This document shows, one piece after another, positions 1-4,993 of a stretch of DNA of 6,926 nucleotides (position 1 is its first letter; the number at the start of each line of letters is the position of its first letter). The translations under genes were made by a program, and so were the position numbers. A model generated the notes under the pieces. That model was not told the DNA's origin. It was given only the letters and a program-made list of their open reading frames with translations, and made no database searches. This DNA comes from Nitrososphaerales archaeon TH526 (lineage in GTDB: Archaea; Thermoproteota; Nitrososphaeria; Nitrososphaerales; Nitrososphaeraceae), in NCBI GenBank assembly GCA_014523665.1, contig JAATVR010000375.1:1-6926 (forward strand), written 5' to 3'.

Positions 1-195
1 TATGAACGATTCTTCTGTTGTACCGGATGTATGTCAGGTTACAAGCAAAAATATGCGGGGAGAATAGAGTCAATAGTGAGAAAATTTGAAGGTAAAGAAT
101 GACAACATATTCCCTTCTTCAACAACCTTCAACAACCTTAATCAGTCTATTTCTAGACAAGAGATTTACTTATTTCAAACACCCATGCTAGAGAA
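1..195. other. Left-edge stretch without a convincing gene
   Basis: Frame 1 is open from the window edge to a TGA at 100-102 and would encode about 33 residues with a Cys-Cys-x-x-Cys cluster; it has no start inside the window and could be the end of an upstream gene, but I do not recognise it. An ATG at 99 opens a 30-codon frame ending at 191 that also looks like nothing known. The tyrosinase reading frame is closed upstream of 196 by stops near 136-141 and 154-156, so the missing CuA half of that protein is not here in frame. A perfect tandem duplication of the 10-mer cttcaacaac lies at 117-136. Confidence 0.4.
117..136. repeat. Two-copy 10-bp tandem repeat
   Basis: The 10-mer cttcaacaac occurs twice in direct succession (117-126 and 127-136), and a third copy begins with ctt. 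It sits about 60 bases before the tyrosinase fragment and inside a weak 30-codon open frame. It is most likely a replication-slippage duplication; no function is indicated. Confidence 0.6.
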
Positions 196-675
196 ATGAT
201 GGATGGTGCTCCAAGATTTCGCTATACTGAAGCTCAGATAATTCAAGCAGAGGAATATCCTGACATGAGGGTTATGCTAGAGGGCAATCATAACACAGCT
301 CATAATTACATCGGTGGTACTATTGGTGATCCTCATACTTCATTCAGAGATCCTTTTGTGTTTCTAATACACTCAAATGTTGATCGTCTGTATGCTACAT
401 GGCAGCTTCAACCTGAAAAAGAGTGGAGGCTTGATCCAGATCGCATTTATGGTTCAGAGTCTGATACTGCGACGACAGGAACTTATCCAGAAGCTCACAT
501 AGGAATTCTGTCTCCATTGGAACTTTGGGCCGGTGTGGATGCTCCAGGGGCAGAAGAGTCTGTTGTAGAAACCCGACCATGGGCTCCTCCAGAAAATCAG
601 CAGGCCATTAAAAATTCAAGAGACAAATCTCTAGTAAGCAATCCTCCTAGATACGATACTACGGTTAGCGGCTAA
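196..675 (+). CDS. N-terminally truncated tyrosinase, CuB half only
   Basis: Tyrosinases are binuclear type-3 copper enzymes that hydroxylate monophenols and oxidise o-diphenols; each copper is held by three histidines. This 159-residue piece contains the CuB half. HNTAH (His32, His36) gives the first two CuB ligands, and DPFVFLIHSNVD at 52-63 corresponds to the family signature D-P-x-F-x-x-x-H-x(3)-D with the third ligand at His59. One signature Phe is Val, and the first of the usual two adjacent histidines is Ile. A VDRLYATWQ helix and a C-terminal tail with a Leu-Trp segment follow. The CuA half (normally 100 or more residues upstream) is absent, and in-frame stops lie just upstream, so as it stands the product cannot make a two-copper site. 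The ATG pair at 196/199 is simply the first start after the stop and may not be used. Family assignment is strong; function as an enzyme is unlikely. Confidence 0.85.
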   Translation: MMDGAPRFRYTEAQIIQAEEYPDMRVMLEGNHNTAHNYIGGTIGDPHTSFRDPFVFLIHSNVDRLYATWQLQPEKEWRLDPDRIYGSESDTATTGTYPEAHIGILSPLELWAGVDAPGAEESVVETRPWAPPENQQAIKNSRDKSLVSNPPRYDTTVSG

Positions 676-676
676 C
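664..676. repeat. 13-bp perfect palindrome gttagc-g-gctaac
   Basis: Six-base arms flank a single G and overlap the stop codon of the tyrosinase fragment. The 12-mer tagcggctaact (666-677) recurs at 1545-1556, just after the stop of the next plus-strand gene, and a related 13-bp palindrome (agtggc-g-gccact) lies at 2547-2559. All three share a GC-G-GC core. A stem this short with a one-base centre is a poor RNA hairpin, so it would make more sense as a dimeric protein-binding site or as chance. Confidence 0.35.
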
Positions 677-723
677 TAATTGTATTAAATTTAGTTTTGA
701 TCAGTTGGTAGCCAAATTGAGAT

Positions 724-843
724 GGTCATTCAGATAGTCTCTACTGTAGCATATCTCCTGCTTGGATTAGTACACTCGAAATGCTTCTTCCATTTATCAA
801 AAATGGACAAGGACGAATTCTTGATTATTATGTTGAAACGTGA
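724..843 (+). pseudogene. Possible decayed class I methyltransferase scrap
   Basis: Frame 1 here, interrupted by one TAG at 736-738, encodes about 34 residues ending in an LPFIKNGQGRILD-type segment before a TGA at 841-843. The stretch Ile-Ser-x-Ala-Trp-Ile ... Leu-Leu-Pro-x-Ile-Lys-x-Gly-x-Arg-Ile-Leu-Asp resembles the approach to motif I of class I SAM methyltransferases such as protein-isoaspartate methyltransferase, where a glycine-rich loop should follow; that loop is missing. There is no start codon. A different frame (722-853) encodes a 43-residue hydrophobic peptide, and I consider that one the shadow. This is pattern recognition only; a chance resemblance is quite possible. Confidence 0.2.
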
Positions 844-911
844 AGCAACCTAATTCTATAAGATATGTGATATTCTATACTTTGTGTCTTTAGGAAAATT
901 TCTTGAAACAA

Positions 912-920
912 TTTTAAATA
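912..920 (+). promoter_or_regulatory. TATA-like box for the secreted-protein gene
   Basis: The sequence ttttaaata is centred about 26-27 bases before the ATG at 943. Archaeal TATA boxes sit about 26-30 bases before the transcription start, so the predicted start falls on or next to the ATG, giving a leaderless or nearly leaderless mRNA. No Shine-Dalgarno motif lies before the ATG, which agrees with this. Confidence 0.5.
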
Positions 921-942
921 TCATATTTTGTAACTGCTATTG

Positions 943-1524
943 ATGAATAAATTATACCTAGGATTAGTGTCAGCAATGGTAGTAACAGTATATATAGGAC
1001 ATTTGGATAAAATTGATCTCTATGCCCAAACGCCAATGCCAATAACGACTAATAATGCGACTACTATGAAGCAGCATGCAGAACACATTTTTGACAATCT
1101 CATTGTTTCGGAAAATATTCCTCTTAATGGACAACTAGCTAACGGCGATTACATTCTACTGATGGATTTCACTCCATTCGCTACAAGTGTAGAAGGACAC
1201 AGTCATATTGCTATGAAAGTGCCGTGCAATGAAGATGGAAGTCCCAAAATAACCATTATCACAGGAATTGCTCCTAAGCTGAATACTTTGTACATGGGGA
1301 ATGCAATTAATAACGGTACCCTGGATAACAAGCACTTAGATTTGTCTGCTGAAGGGAAATCATGCTTGTACCATACAGAATTGCCTAATGGTATTACTGA
1401 TATAGCATTAGTAAACACATCAAACGGAACACTAAGCTTCGATGAAGGAGGTTATTCTGTAACTGTGTCCGCTCATGGCACAGCCATACAACATATTAGC
1501 TCAAATGAGACCACCGGATCCTGA
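943..1524 (+). CDS. Secreted protein of unknown function, intact
   Basis: A 193-residue protein. Residues 1-3 (MNK) precede a hydrophobic stretch at about 4-19, then a polar segment ending in LYAQT, which fits a Sec signal peptide with cleavage near residue 28-29. The mature part of about 165 residues is mostly beta-prone, has exactly two cysteines (Cys95 and Cys141) that could form a disulphide outside the cell, a His-x-His pair at 86 and 88, and five N-x-S/T sequons (Asn38, 124, 158, 161, 188), many for its size. It resembles secreted proteins conserved in Nitrososphaeria, but I know of no named domain and assign no function. The ATG at 943 is preferred to the TTG at 940 because the TATA box at 912-920 places the transcript start there. 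It is the only gene in the window that looks complete with promoter, signal peptide, natural end and terminator. Confidence 0.8.
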   Translation: MNKLYLGLVSAMVVTVYIGHLDKIDLYAQTPMPITTNNATTMKQHAEHIFDNLIVSENIPLNGQLANGDYILLMDFTPFATSVEGHSHIAMKVPCNEDGSPKITIITGIAPKLNTLYMGNAINNGTLDNKHLDLSAEGKSCLYHTELPNGITDIALVNTSNGTLSFDEGGYSVTVSAHGTAIQHISSNETTGS

Positions 1525-1597
1525 AGGACACAGGTCTTTGATGGTAGCGGCTAACTTCTCTTATTCTTCTGAATGAACCTTCCTGTCCTATTTTTTT
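1525..1597 (+). terminator. Probable terminator after the secreted-protein gene
   Basis: A run of seven T at 1591-1597 lies about 70 bases after the stop at 1522-1524. It is preceded by TGTCCT (1584-1589), which pairs with AGGACA at 1525-1530 directly after the stop, giving a six-pair stem with a long 53-base loop. Archaeal termination is driven mainly by U-rich tracts, so the T7 run is the stronger evidence and the long-loop stem is optional. Confidence 0.45.
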
Positions 1598-1643
1598 CTA
1601 GTTTTAAGTCCTCAGAAGTCTTTAGTTTTACAAATCTCAGGAA

Positions 1644-1662
1644 AGTAAGTTTAAGACTTACT
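1644..1662. terminator. Hairpin between two convergent genes
   Basis: AGTAAGT and ACTTACT form a perfect 7-bp stem with the 5-base loop ttaag. It lies between the secreted-protein gene (+) and the winged-helix gene (-), 23 bases past the latter's stop. Position and symmetry suit a bidirectional terminator or a 3'-end stabilising hairpin. The U-tract on the minus side is poor, so this is tentative. Confidence 0.35.
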
Positions 1663-1685
1663 CATACAGGGTACTTTTGAGCTAT

Positions 1686-2051
1686 TTAACTATAGTTAGA
1701 AAGTATCCGTAATGATCTAGGTTTATTTAATAGCCTATATCTATGAAAATTATCCTGATAGGCCGAAACGACTCTTGCCTCCTTTAATCTCTTTAAGTGA
1801 TGTGAAATAGTTGAAGGGGCTCTTTGTGTGTGTTTTACTATTTCTTTGAATTTAGCACCATATTTTCTGTTAATTAAAAATCGTATTATTTGTATGGAGG
1901 TACTATTTGAAATACACTCAATGGCTTTCCAATCTCTTTTATTTACATAAATTGGATAGTAGCTAGTTCGACTGTAGCTAATCCTATTAACCCTTATGCT
2001 TTTTGATTTCTCTAAGGTTCCTAAGTGGTATGATAGTACACTGTTTATCAA
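1686..2051 (-). CDS. Tandem winged-helix transcriptional regulator, 5' end unresolved
   Basis: Read from the TTG at 2049-2051, this gives 121 residues. Residues 41-110 form a complete winged helix-turn-helix of the ArsR/MarR-like archaeal type: helix 1 with STSIQIIRFLI, a first HTH helix KFKEIVKHT, the recognition helix around APSTISHHLKRLKEARVV (residues 79-95), and a wing ending HRYRLL. Residues 1-36 are the recognition helix and wing of a second, preceding winged helix (SVLSYHLGTLEKS). The frame stays open upstream to 2324, and its residues from about 2180 down to 2052 supply the start of that first domain (ILLKCIERKPGIRYRQLL), so TTG 2049 is almost certainly not the native start. No ATG or GTG exists in this frame between 2052 and 2324. 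An ATG at 2275-2277 is one frame off. A DNA-binding repressor or activator is inferred; its targets are unknown. The C-terminus looks natural. Confidence 0.7.
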   Translation of the reverse strand: MINSVLSYHLGTLEKSKSIRVNRISYSRTSYYPIYVNKRDWKAIECISNSTSIQIIRFLINRKYGAKFKEIVKHTQRAPSTISHHLKRLKEARVVSAYQDNFHRYRLLNKPRSLRILSNYS

Positions 2052-2324
2052 ATTAGTTTTTCGTAAGAGCTGTCTATATCTTATACCGGGTTTCCTTTCT
2101 ATACATTTTAATAGAATAATAGCAGTCTTGTGGAAGGAATTTAACTTATGTTTCTTTATATTTGCCGTCCACCAATTATAAAAAAGACTTATTCTAGTAA
2201 AAAAAGGTTTTTCGAATATCAGACTAGCAGTGTTCTCTTTAGTTATCGGCCGTTGTACTTTCGAATAGATTATCCATATCAGACCCGAAGTTGTATGAGA
2301 TAGGTTTGAAGTTATTTTATTGGT
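2052..2324 (-). pseudogene. In-frame 5' extension of the winged-helix regulator without a start
   Basis: The minus frame of the regulator is open here for 91 codons up to a TGA at 2325-2327. Codons between about 2180 and 2052 encode the front of the first winged-helix domain, preceded by an aromatic stretch (FFTRISLFYNWW). Further upstream the residues look less protein-like. Only CTG codons (2280-2282, 2220-2222) could initiate in frame. The ATG at 2275 opens a 12-codon frame (MDNLFESTTADN) that would join the main frame if one indel lay near 2240. The gene therefore either lost its start, carries a frameshift near its 5' end, or starts at a non-standard codon. Confidence 0.5.
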
Positions 2325-2428
2325 TCATGTATATGAGCCATAATAGATATGACAATGGCTCCGATTGAGACAAATGCAGCAACCAAAAAATCAACAAGAA
2401 AGCCACTAATTATTGCAGCTACAGCCAC
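2312..2428 (-). CDS. Hydrophobic 38-residue micro-ORF, possible membrane peptide
   Basis: From a GTG at 2426-2428 the minus strand encodes 38 residues. Residues 1-30 are almost uninterruptedly hydrophobic (VAVAAIISGFLVDFLVAAFV, then SIGAIVISIM) with a single Asp at 13, enough for one transmembrane helix, followed by the polar tail AHIHEPIK. The frame is open ten codons further to a TGA but has no better start. It could be a small membrane protein or the surviving C-terminal helix of a larger permease. It lies just upstream of the winged-helix frame on the same strand and overlaps its open extension by 13 bases, so co-transcription is possible. I see no promoter or ribosome site that proves expression. 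Confidence 0.3.
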   Translation of the reverse strand: MAVAAIISGFLVDFLVAAFVSIGAIVISIMAHIHEPIK

Positions 2429-2500
2429 GCATGGATGCCGAAATGAGTCTCAAGTCAGTTAGACTGAGCTTTGCCCATGTCATATCCCCCTATAATAATA

Positions 2501-2510
2501 TTTTTAAATT
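2501..2510 (+). promoter_or_regulatory. TATA-like AT-rich element
   Basis: The sequence tttttaaatt, preceded by tataataata, makes a strong archaeal TATA-like element on either strand. On the plus strand it would start transcription near 2535, ahead of the SnoaL-like remnant whose recognisable codons begin near 2570. It may be the surviving promoter of that dead gene. Confidence 0.25.
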
Positions 2511-2546
2511 AGTTTTGTCTAATAGTACGTACAGTCAAACTATGGT

Positions 2547-2559
2547 AGTGGCGGCCACT
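2547..2559. repeat. 13-bp perfect palindrome agtggc-g-gccact
   Basis: Six-base arms flank one G, with the same GC-G-GC centre and length as the palindrome at 664-676 but different outer bases. It lies between the TATA-like element at 2501 and the first recognisable SnoaL-like codons, where an operator could sit. Confidence 0.35.
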
Positions 2560-2566
2560 TGGATAA

Positions 2567-2695
2567 CGTAAATCTCTGGCCGTAAAAAGTGCGAAGAATA
2601 TTGTAATGGAATATCTACAGGCTGCGGAGCGTCAGGACTTTCAATCGGCCAGAGGCTATTTGAGCGATATCATATCGTACGGTAATAGTCCCTGA
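2567..2695 (+). pseudogene. SnoaL/NTF2-like protein, N-terminal remnant
   Basis: The frame opens after a TAA at 2564-2566 and closes with a TGA at 2693-2695. From the ATG at 2606 it reads MEYLQAAERQDFQSARGYL and ends DIISYGNSP. The preceding codons (AVKSAKNIV) continue the same helix without a start codon. Helix-helix with a Glu-Arg-x-Asp-Phe-x-x-Ala-x-x-x-Leu pattern followed by a beta strand matches the first part of SnoaL-like / NTF2-fold proteins, usually 110-150 residues. Everything after strand 1 is missing, so about 30 of the expected residues remain. NTF2-fold proteins bind small molecules or act as isomerases and cyclases; this piece can do neither. Confidence 0.45.
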
Positions 2696-2736
2696 TTATC
2701 GGAATATGTGAATTCATGTAATTTTCCCCAATGTAA

Positions 2737-2847
2737 GGAGTCAATCAACAAGACGCTTCAGAAGTATCTGAGAGGTACATTGCCAAAAGTAATCCATGGT
2801 TGGCTAAAAACTTAACTGGAGAGGTTTCTATAAAGAATCTATTATAA
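2737..2847 (+). pseudogene. Short open remnant, unidentified
   Basis: An open frame of 36 codons between a TAA at 2734-2736 and a TAA at 2845-2847 has no start. It encodes a protein-like amphipathic helix followed by SNPWLAKNLTGEVSIKNLL. The composition looks like real coding DNA that has lost its front, but I cannot name the family. It follows the SnoaL-like scrap on the same strand in a different frame and could be the tail of that gene after decay, or a separate fragment. Confidence 0.2.
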
Positions 2848-3050
2848 AGACTTAATTTCTTAATATTTTTTCCAGCATTTAATTTCAATAGTTCATATAC
2901 TAAATTATAATCGTAATACAACTGATTATTGTCTACAAAAACGACGCTTCAAGGTTAGAACTTGTTTAGTCATCTTTATTTCTTGCTACGTGTAAATATC
3001 CAGCATGGGCTGTCTGATTGACGTCGTCATCAGCATTCTCTGAAAAGAAT
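2848..3050. other. AT-rich intergenic stretch before the sensor gene
   Basis: I see no gene here. The element tgtaaatat at 2991-2999 is the best TATA candidate for the sensor-domain gene: a start near 3022 would leave a leader of about 28 bases before the ATG at 3051. Short minus-strand frames exist but do not look protein-like. Confidence 0.3.
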
Positions 3051-3674
3051 ATGCATCTTGGAAGAGAGGAAAAGGAAGAAGAGGAGAAAATAGAATTATT
3101 AAACAGTCCTGAAGACGTAATCAAGCTCGTACTTAGATTGAGTCCAAAGGTGAGAAATAGTCTTGATGGATGTTTTGACTATACTGGTCCTTCGTTTCAA
3201 GTCGAAACAAAACCTGTTTGGAAAGAAATAATAAAACTGTATAAAAGAGGAGTAAGACTCAGGTTCATCACTGAAGTTACTAGCAAGAACATTCACTACT
3301 GTAAGGAAATGATGATGTACGTCGAAGTAAGACACTTAGAAGCAGTCAAGGGTAATTTTGGGATTCAAGACGGTCACCATTATCTTGGTCATATCATCCA
3401 GAAAGAGGGTGAGCCACCCAGACAATTATTCCACGTAAGCATCAAAGGATTCGTAAAACAACAGCAATATCAGTTTGGAGCATCACAACTAGAAGAAGGG
3501 GTGATTCCTGATGTATTAGAGATACTCAAGGACCCTACTGATACAATCAGTATCGGTTATAGACTTGTTATGGCAGCAAAAAATGAAATACTGATAATCT
3601 TTCATACAGCCCGTGGTTCTTTTAATCGGTTGTTGTGGCGCTGTTCATTTAACAATCTTAATAATAAAATATAA
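3051..3674 (+). CDS. Sensor histidine kinase input domain, kinase part missing
   Basis: From ATG 3051 the product has 207 residues; a TTG at 3018 would add 11. After a charged N-terminus rich in Glu and Lys (5-15), residues 20-187 match the input domain found at the front of many Nitrososphaeria sensor histidine kinases: CFDYTGPS (41-48), RGVRLRFITEVT (66-77), YCKEMM (83-88), RHLEAVKGNF (94-103), QQQYQF (137-142), then EEG, a DPTD segment and AAKNEILIIFHTA (175-187). In full-length members the last segment continues into HisKA and HATPase domains. Here the sequence after 187 is unrelated (20 residues, stop at 3672-3674), and no kinase domain is found downstream in any frame. The piece between QQQYQF and EEG also looks about 15 residues shorter than I recall for the family, suggesting an internal deletion. 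It cannot phosphorylate anything; it could at most be a standalone ligand-binding protein, and a pseudogene is likelier. Confidence 0.7.
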   Translation: MHLGREEKEEEEKIELLNSPEDVIKLVLRLSPKVRNSLDGCFDYTGPSFQVETKPVWKEIIKLYKRGVRLRFITEVTSKNIHYCKEMMMYVEVRHLEAVKGNFGIQDGHHYLGHIIQKEGEPPRQLFHVSIKGFVKQQQYQFGASQLEEGVIPDVLEILKDPTDTISIGYRLVMAAKNEILIIFHTARGSFNRLLWRCSFNNLNNKI

Positions 3675-3851
3675 CTCTAAATATATAATTTCTTTAGAGC
3701 TGCTTTATTTAAAAAAGATGCTACGAAGTGCCCACGACGTGTACCAATATGTTCTGGAACAGATGTTGCTAACGTACAAGGTCATGCAAGAAATGAGCAT
3801 ATTTTTTCAGCAATAAGAGTTCATGCTAAGTTTAAGTCGTTTTATACGCAT

Positions 3852-3876
3852 AGAATGATAATGTACAAATCATTCT
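3852..3876. terminator. Hairpin with 8-bp perfect stem
   Basis: AGAATGAT and ATCATTCT pair perfectly around the 9-base loop aatgtacaa, followed by attttgc. It lies about 180 bases past the sensor-domain stop and 220 bases past the EEP gene stop on the other strand, so it could end transcripts from either side. Only a short T4 tract follows on the plus strand. Confidence 0.35.
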
Positions 3877-3880
3877 ATTT

Positions 3881-3896
3881 TGCATTCATTAATGCA
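3881..3896. terminator. Hairpin with 6-bp stem and CATT loop
   Basis: TGCATT and AATGCA close a 4-base loop, four bases after the preceding 8-bp hairpin. Two compact hairpins in a row in a convergent intergenic region suggest a terminator pair, though neither has a strong U tract. Confidence 0.3.
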
Positions 3897-3899
3897 TGA

Positions 3900-4096
3900 T
3901 TTCAAATAGGATAGTCAAAATTGAAATTGTAAGCTGTCATAGAAAGATTACGAATAATGAACCTAAAGTTAATGTTCTCTCGACCCACAATATTGAATAT
4001 CGACTACCAATCACAATTTGAACATGGAGCGTGTTCTAGCCAGAAGGACCAATAGGTGTAACGTCAGCAGCTAAGGTTGCTAAAATGAGAGCCTTT
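3900..4096. other. Intergenic stretch after the EEP hydrolase gene
   Basis: No convincing gene is present. On the minus strand a frame ending with a TAG at 4036-4038 encodes about 24 residues ending in AADVTPIGPSG, beginning just inside the end of the EEP gene; it is too short to judge and has no start. Base composition moves back from the GC-richer EEP gene to AT-rich DNA within this stretch. Confidence 0.3.
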
Positions 4097-4993
4097 TCAC
4101 AGGTTAAGGTCTACCCACAAAGCTGCATGATCAGATGCGGCGTCTTTCGCGGTCTTAATTTCAGGGAAATGTGGGAAAAAGGTACCTTTTACTCCACCCC
4201 AAACCCCACGTCGTTCAATCCCGCCTTTCTGTACCTTGCTCGCTAGCTTGGGTGACATTAGGATATAATCTAGCTTTTGAGACGCGTTTCCATTGGCGAA
4301 GGTACCAGGGTGACCATCACCAACAAATTTATCATGAGTCATAATATCGACTAGAGTTGAACCATTGCCGAGTAGGGGCTGTAAAGGATCTCTGGCAGGT
4401 GTGTCATTTAAATCCCCTGCAACTGCTATAAATTCAAATCCTTGATTCAAAAGCTCATCATAAATCACACGCACCTTGCTGGCCTGACGCTTACGTTTGT
4501 CATCATTTGCTGCAGCTGAGCAAAAACCCTTGCTTTTAAAATGATTAACTAGTACGAGGATTGTATTGCCTAAGGGAGTGCTGATTTTATATTCAGGACA
4601 GTCCCGACTAAAGATCTGCCCCTTAGCATCTGTATCATCTACATGGCTCACAATAGACTGGATGTCGAATGAATGCCTAGTCATGATACCGACATCGATG
4701 CCACGATCGTCGTTACCGTCTATAAGCATGACATGACCGTATTTTTGGCCTCCAACCTTTGGAATGACCACATCGTTGAACCGGTTTGCGGCAATGCGGT
4801 TTTCTACCTCTATGACACAAAAGACATCTGCATTAACTTCATGAATCACACGTGCAGTATTTTCAATTGCTGTCTCCTTGATGGTTTCACGTTTCAGCTC
4901 AAACCAACCTATCAAATCGTCGCGTCCGTTAGCTACAATTTCAGGAAGTGTGCCCTGTGTCTTCTTAAGGAATTTTCCTCGGATCAAGTTCAA
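4097..4993 (-). CDS. EEP-family hydrolase, main C-terminal part (frameshifted gene)
   Basis: Endonuclease/exonuclease/phosphatase fold enzymes are metal-dependent phosphodiesterases or phosphomonoesterases. This 298-residue frame carries nearly the whole catalytic core: VIEVEN with the metal-binding Glu62, GIMTR (102-106), NHFKSKG with the catalytic His151, GDLND with Asp194 and Asn196, LDYIL with Asp242, and SDHAALWVD with the terminal Asp288-His289 pair. The first motif (FNLEN) is encoded separately at 4990-5214. The TTG at 4991-4993 is only the first start after the frameshift; the frame is open upstream, and codons for LLQKGESKHIR connect it to the C8 run at 5027-5034. The repaired protein would have about 372 residues. 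It resembles bacterial EEP proteins that start MRLATFNLENMF; substrate (DNA, RNA or a small phosphoester) cannot be told. No signal peptide is seen. GC content is visibly higher than in neighbours, which suggests acquisition from elsewhere. Confidence 0.85.
   Translation of the reverse strand: MNLIRGKFLKKTQGTLPEIVANGRDDLIGWFELKRETIKETAIENTARVIHEVNADVFCVIEVENRIAANRFNDVVIPKVGGQKYGHVMLIDGNDDRGIDVGIMTRHSFDIQSIVSHVDDTDAKGQIFSRDCPEYKISTPLGNTILVLVNHFKSKGFCSAAANDDKRKRQASKVRVIYDELLNQGFEFIAVAGDLNDTPARDPLQPLLGNGSTLVDIMTHDKFVGDGHPGTFANGNASQKLDYILMSPKLASKVQKGGIERRGVWGGVKGTFFPHFPEIKTAKDAASDHAALWVDLNL

Larger units (their letters stand above)
3681..3899 (+). other. Start-less open frame with a Cys/His cluster
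   Basis: The frame is open for 72 codons after a TAA at 3678-3680 and ends at the TGA at 3897-3899, with no ATG near its beginning. Around 3726-3790 it encodes KCPRRVPICSGTD and then VQGHARNEH, a Cys-x5-Cys ... His-x4-His arrangement reminiscent of a C2H2 zinc finger whose second Cys has shifted or mutated. Two hairpins (3852-3876 and 3881-3896) fall inside its 3' part, which is against this being a live gene. An overlapping frame (3718-3816) gives a 32-residue peptide that I regard as its shadow. Confidence 0.2.

Noticed and set aside
395..580. Minus-strand 61-codon frame opposite the tyrosinase fragment
   Set aside because: It is the shadow of a frame with clear copper-binding motifs and has no recognisable features.
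1203..1418. Minus-strand 71-codon frame inside the secreted-protein gene
   Set aside because: Antisense to an intact gene with signal peptide and promoter; no features of its own.
3613..3816. Plus-strand 67-codon frame after the sensor domain
   Set aside because: Starts at a GTG inside the sensor frame, has low-complexity AT-rich middle codons and no recognisable motif.
4036..4107. Minus-strand 24-codon open piece ending AADVTPIGPSG
   Set aside because: Too short and without a start; it could only be a chance frame overlapping the EEP stop.
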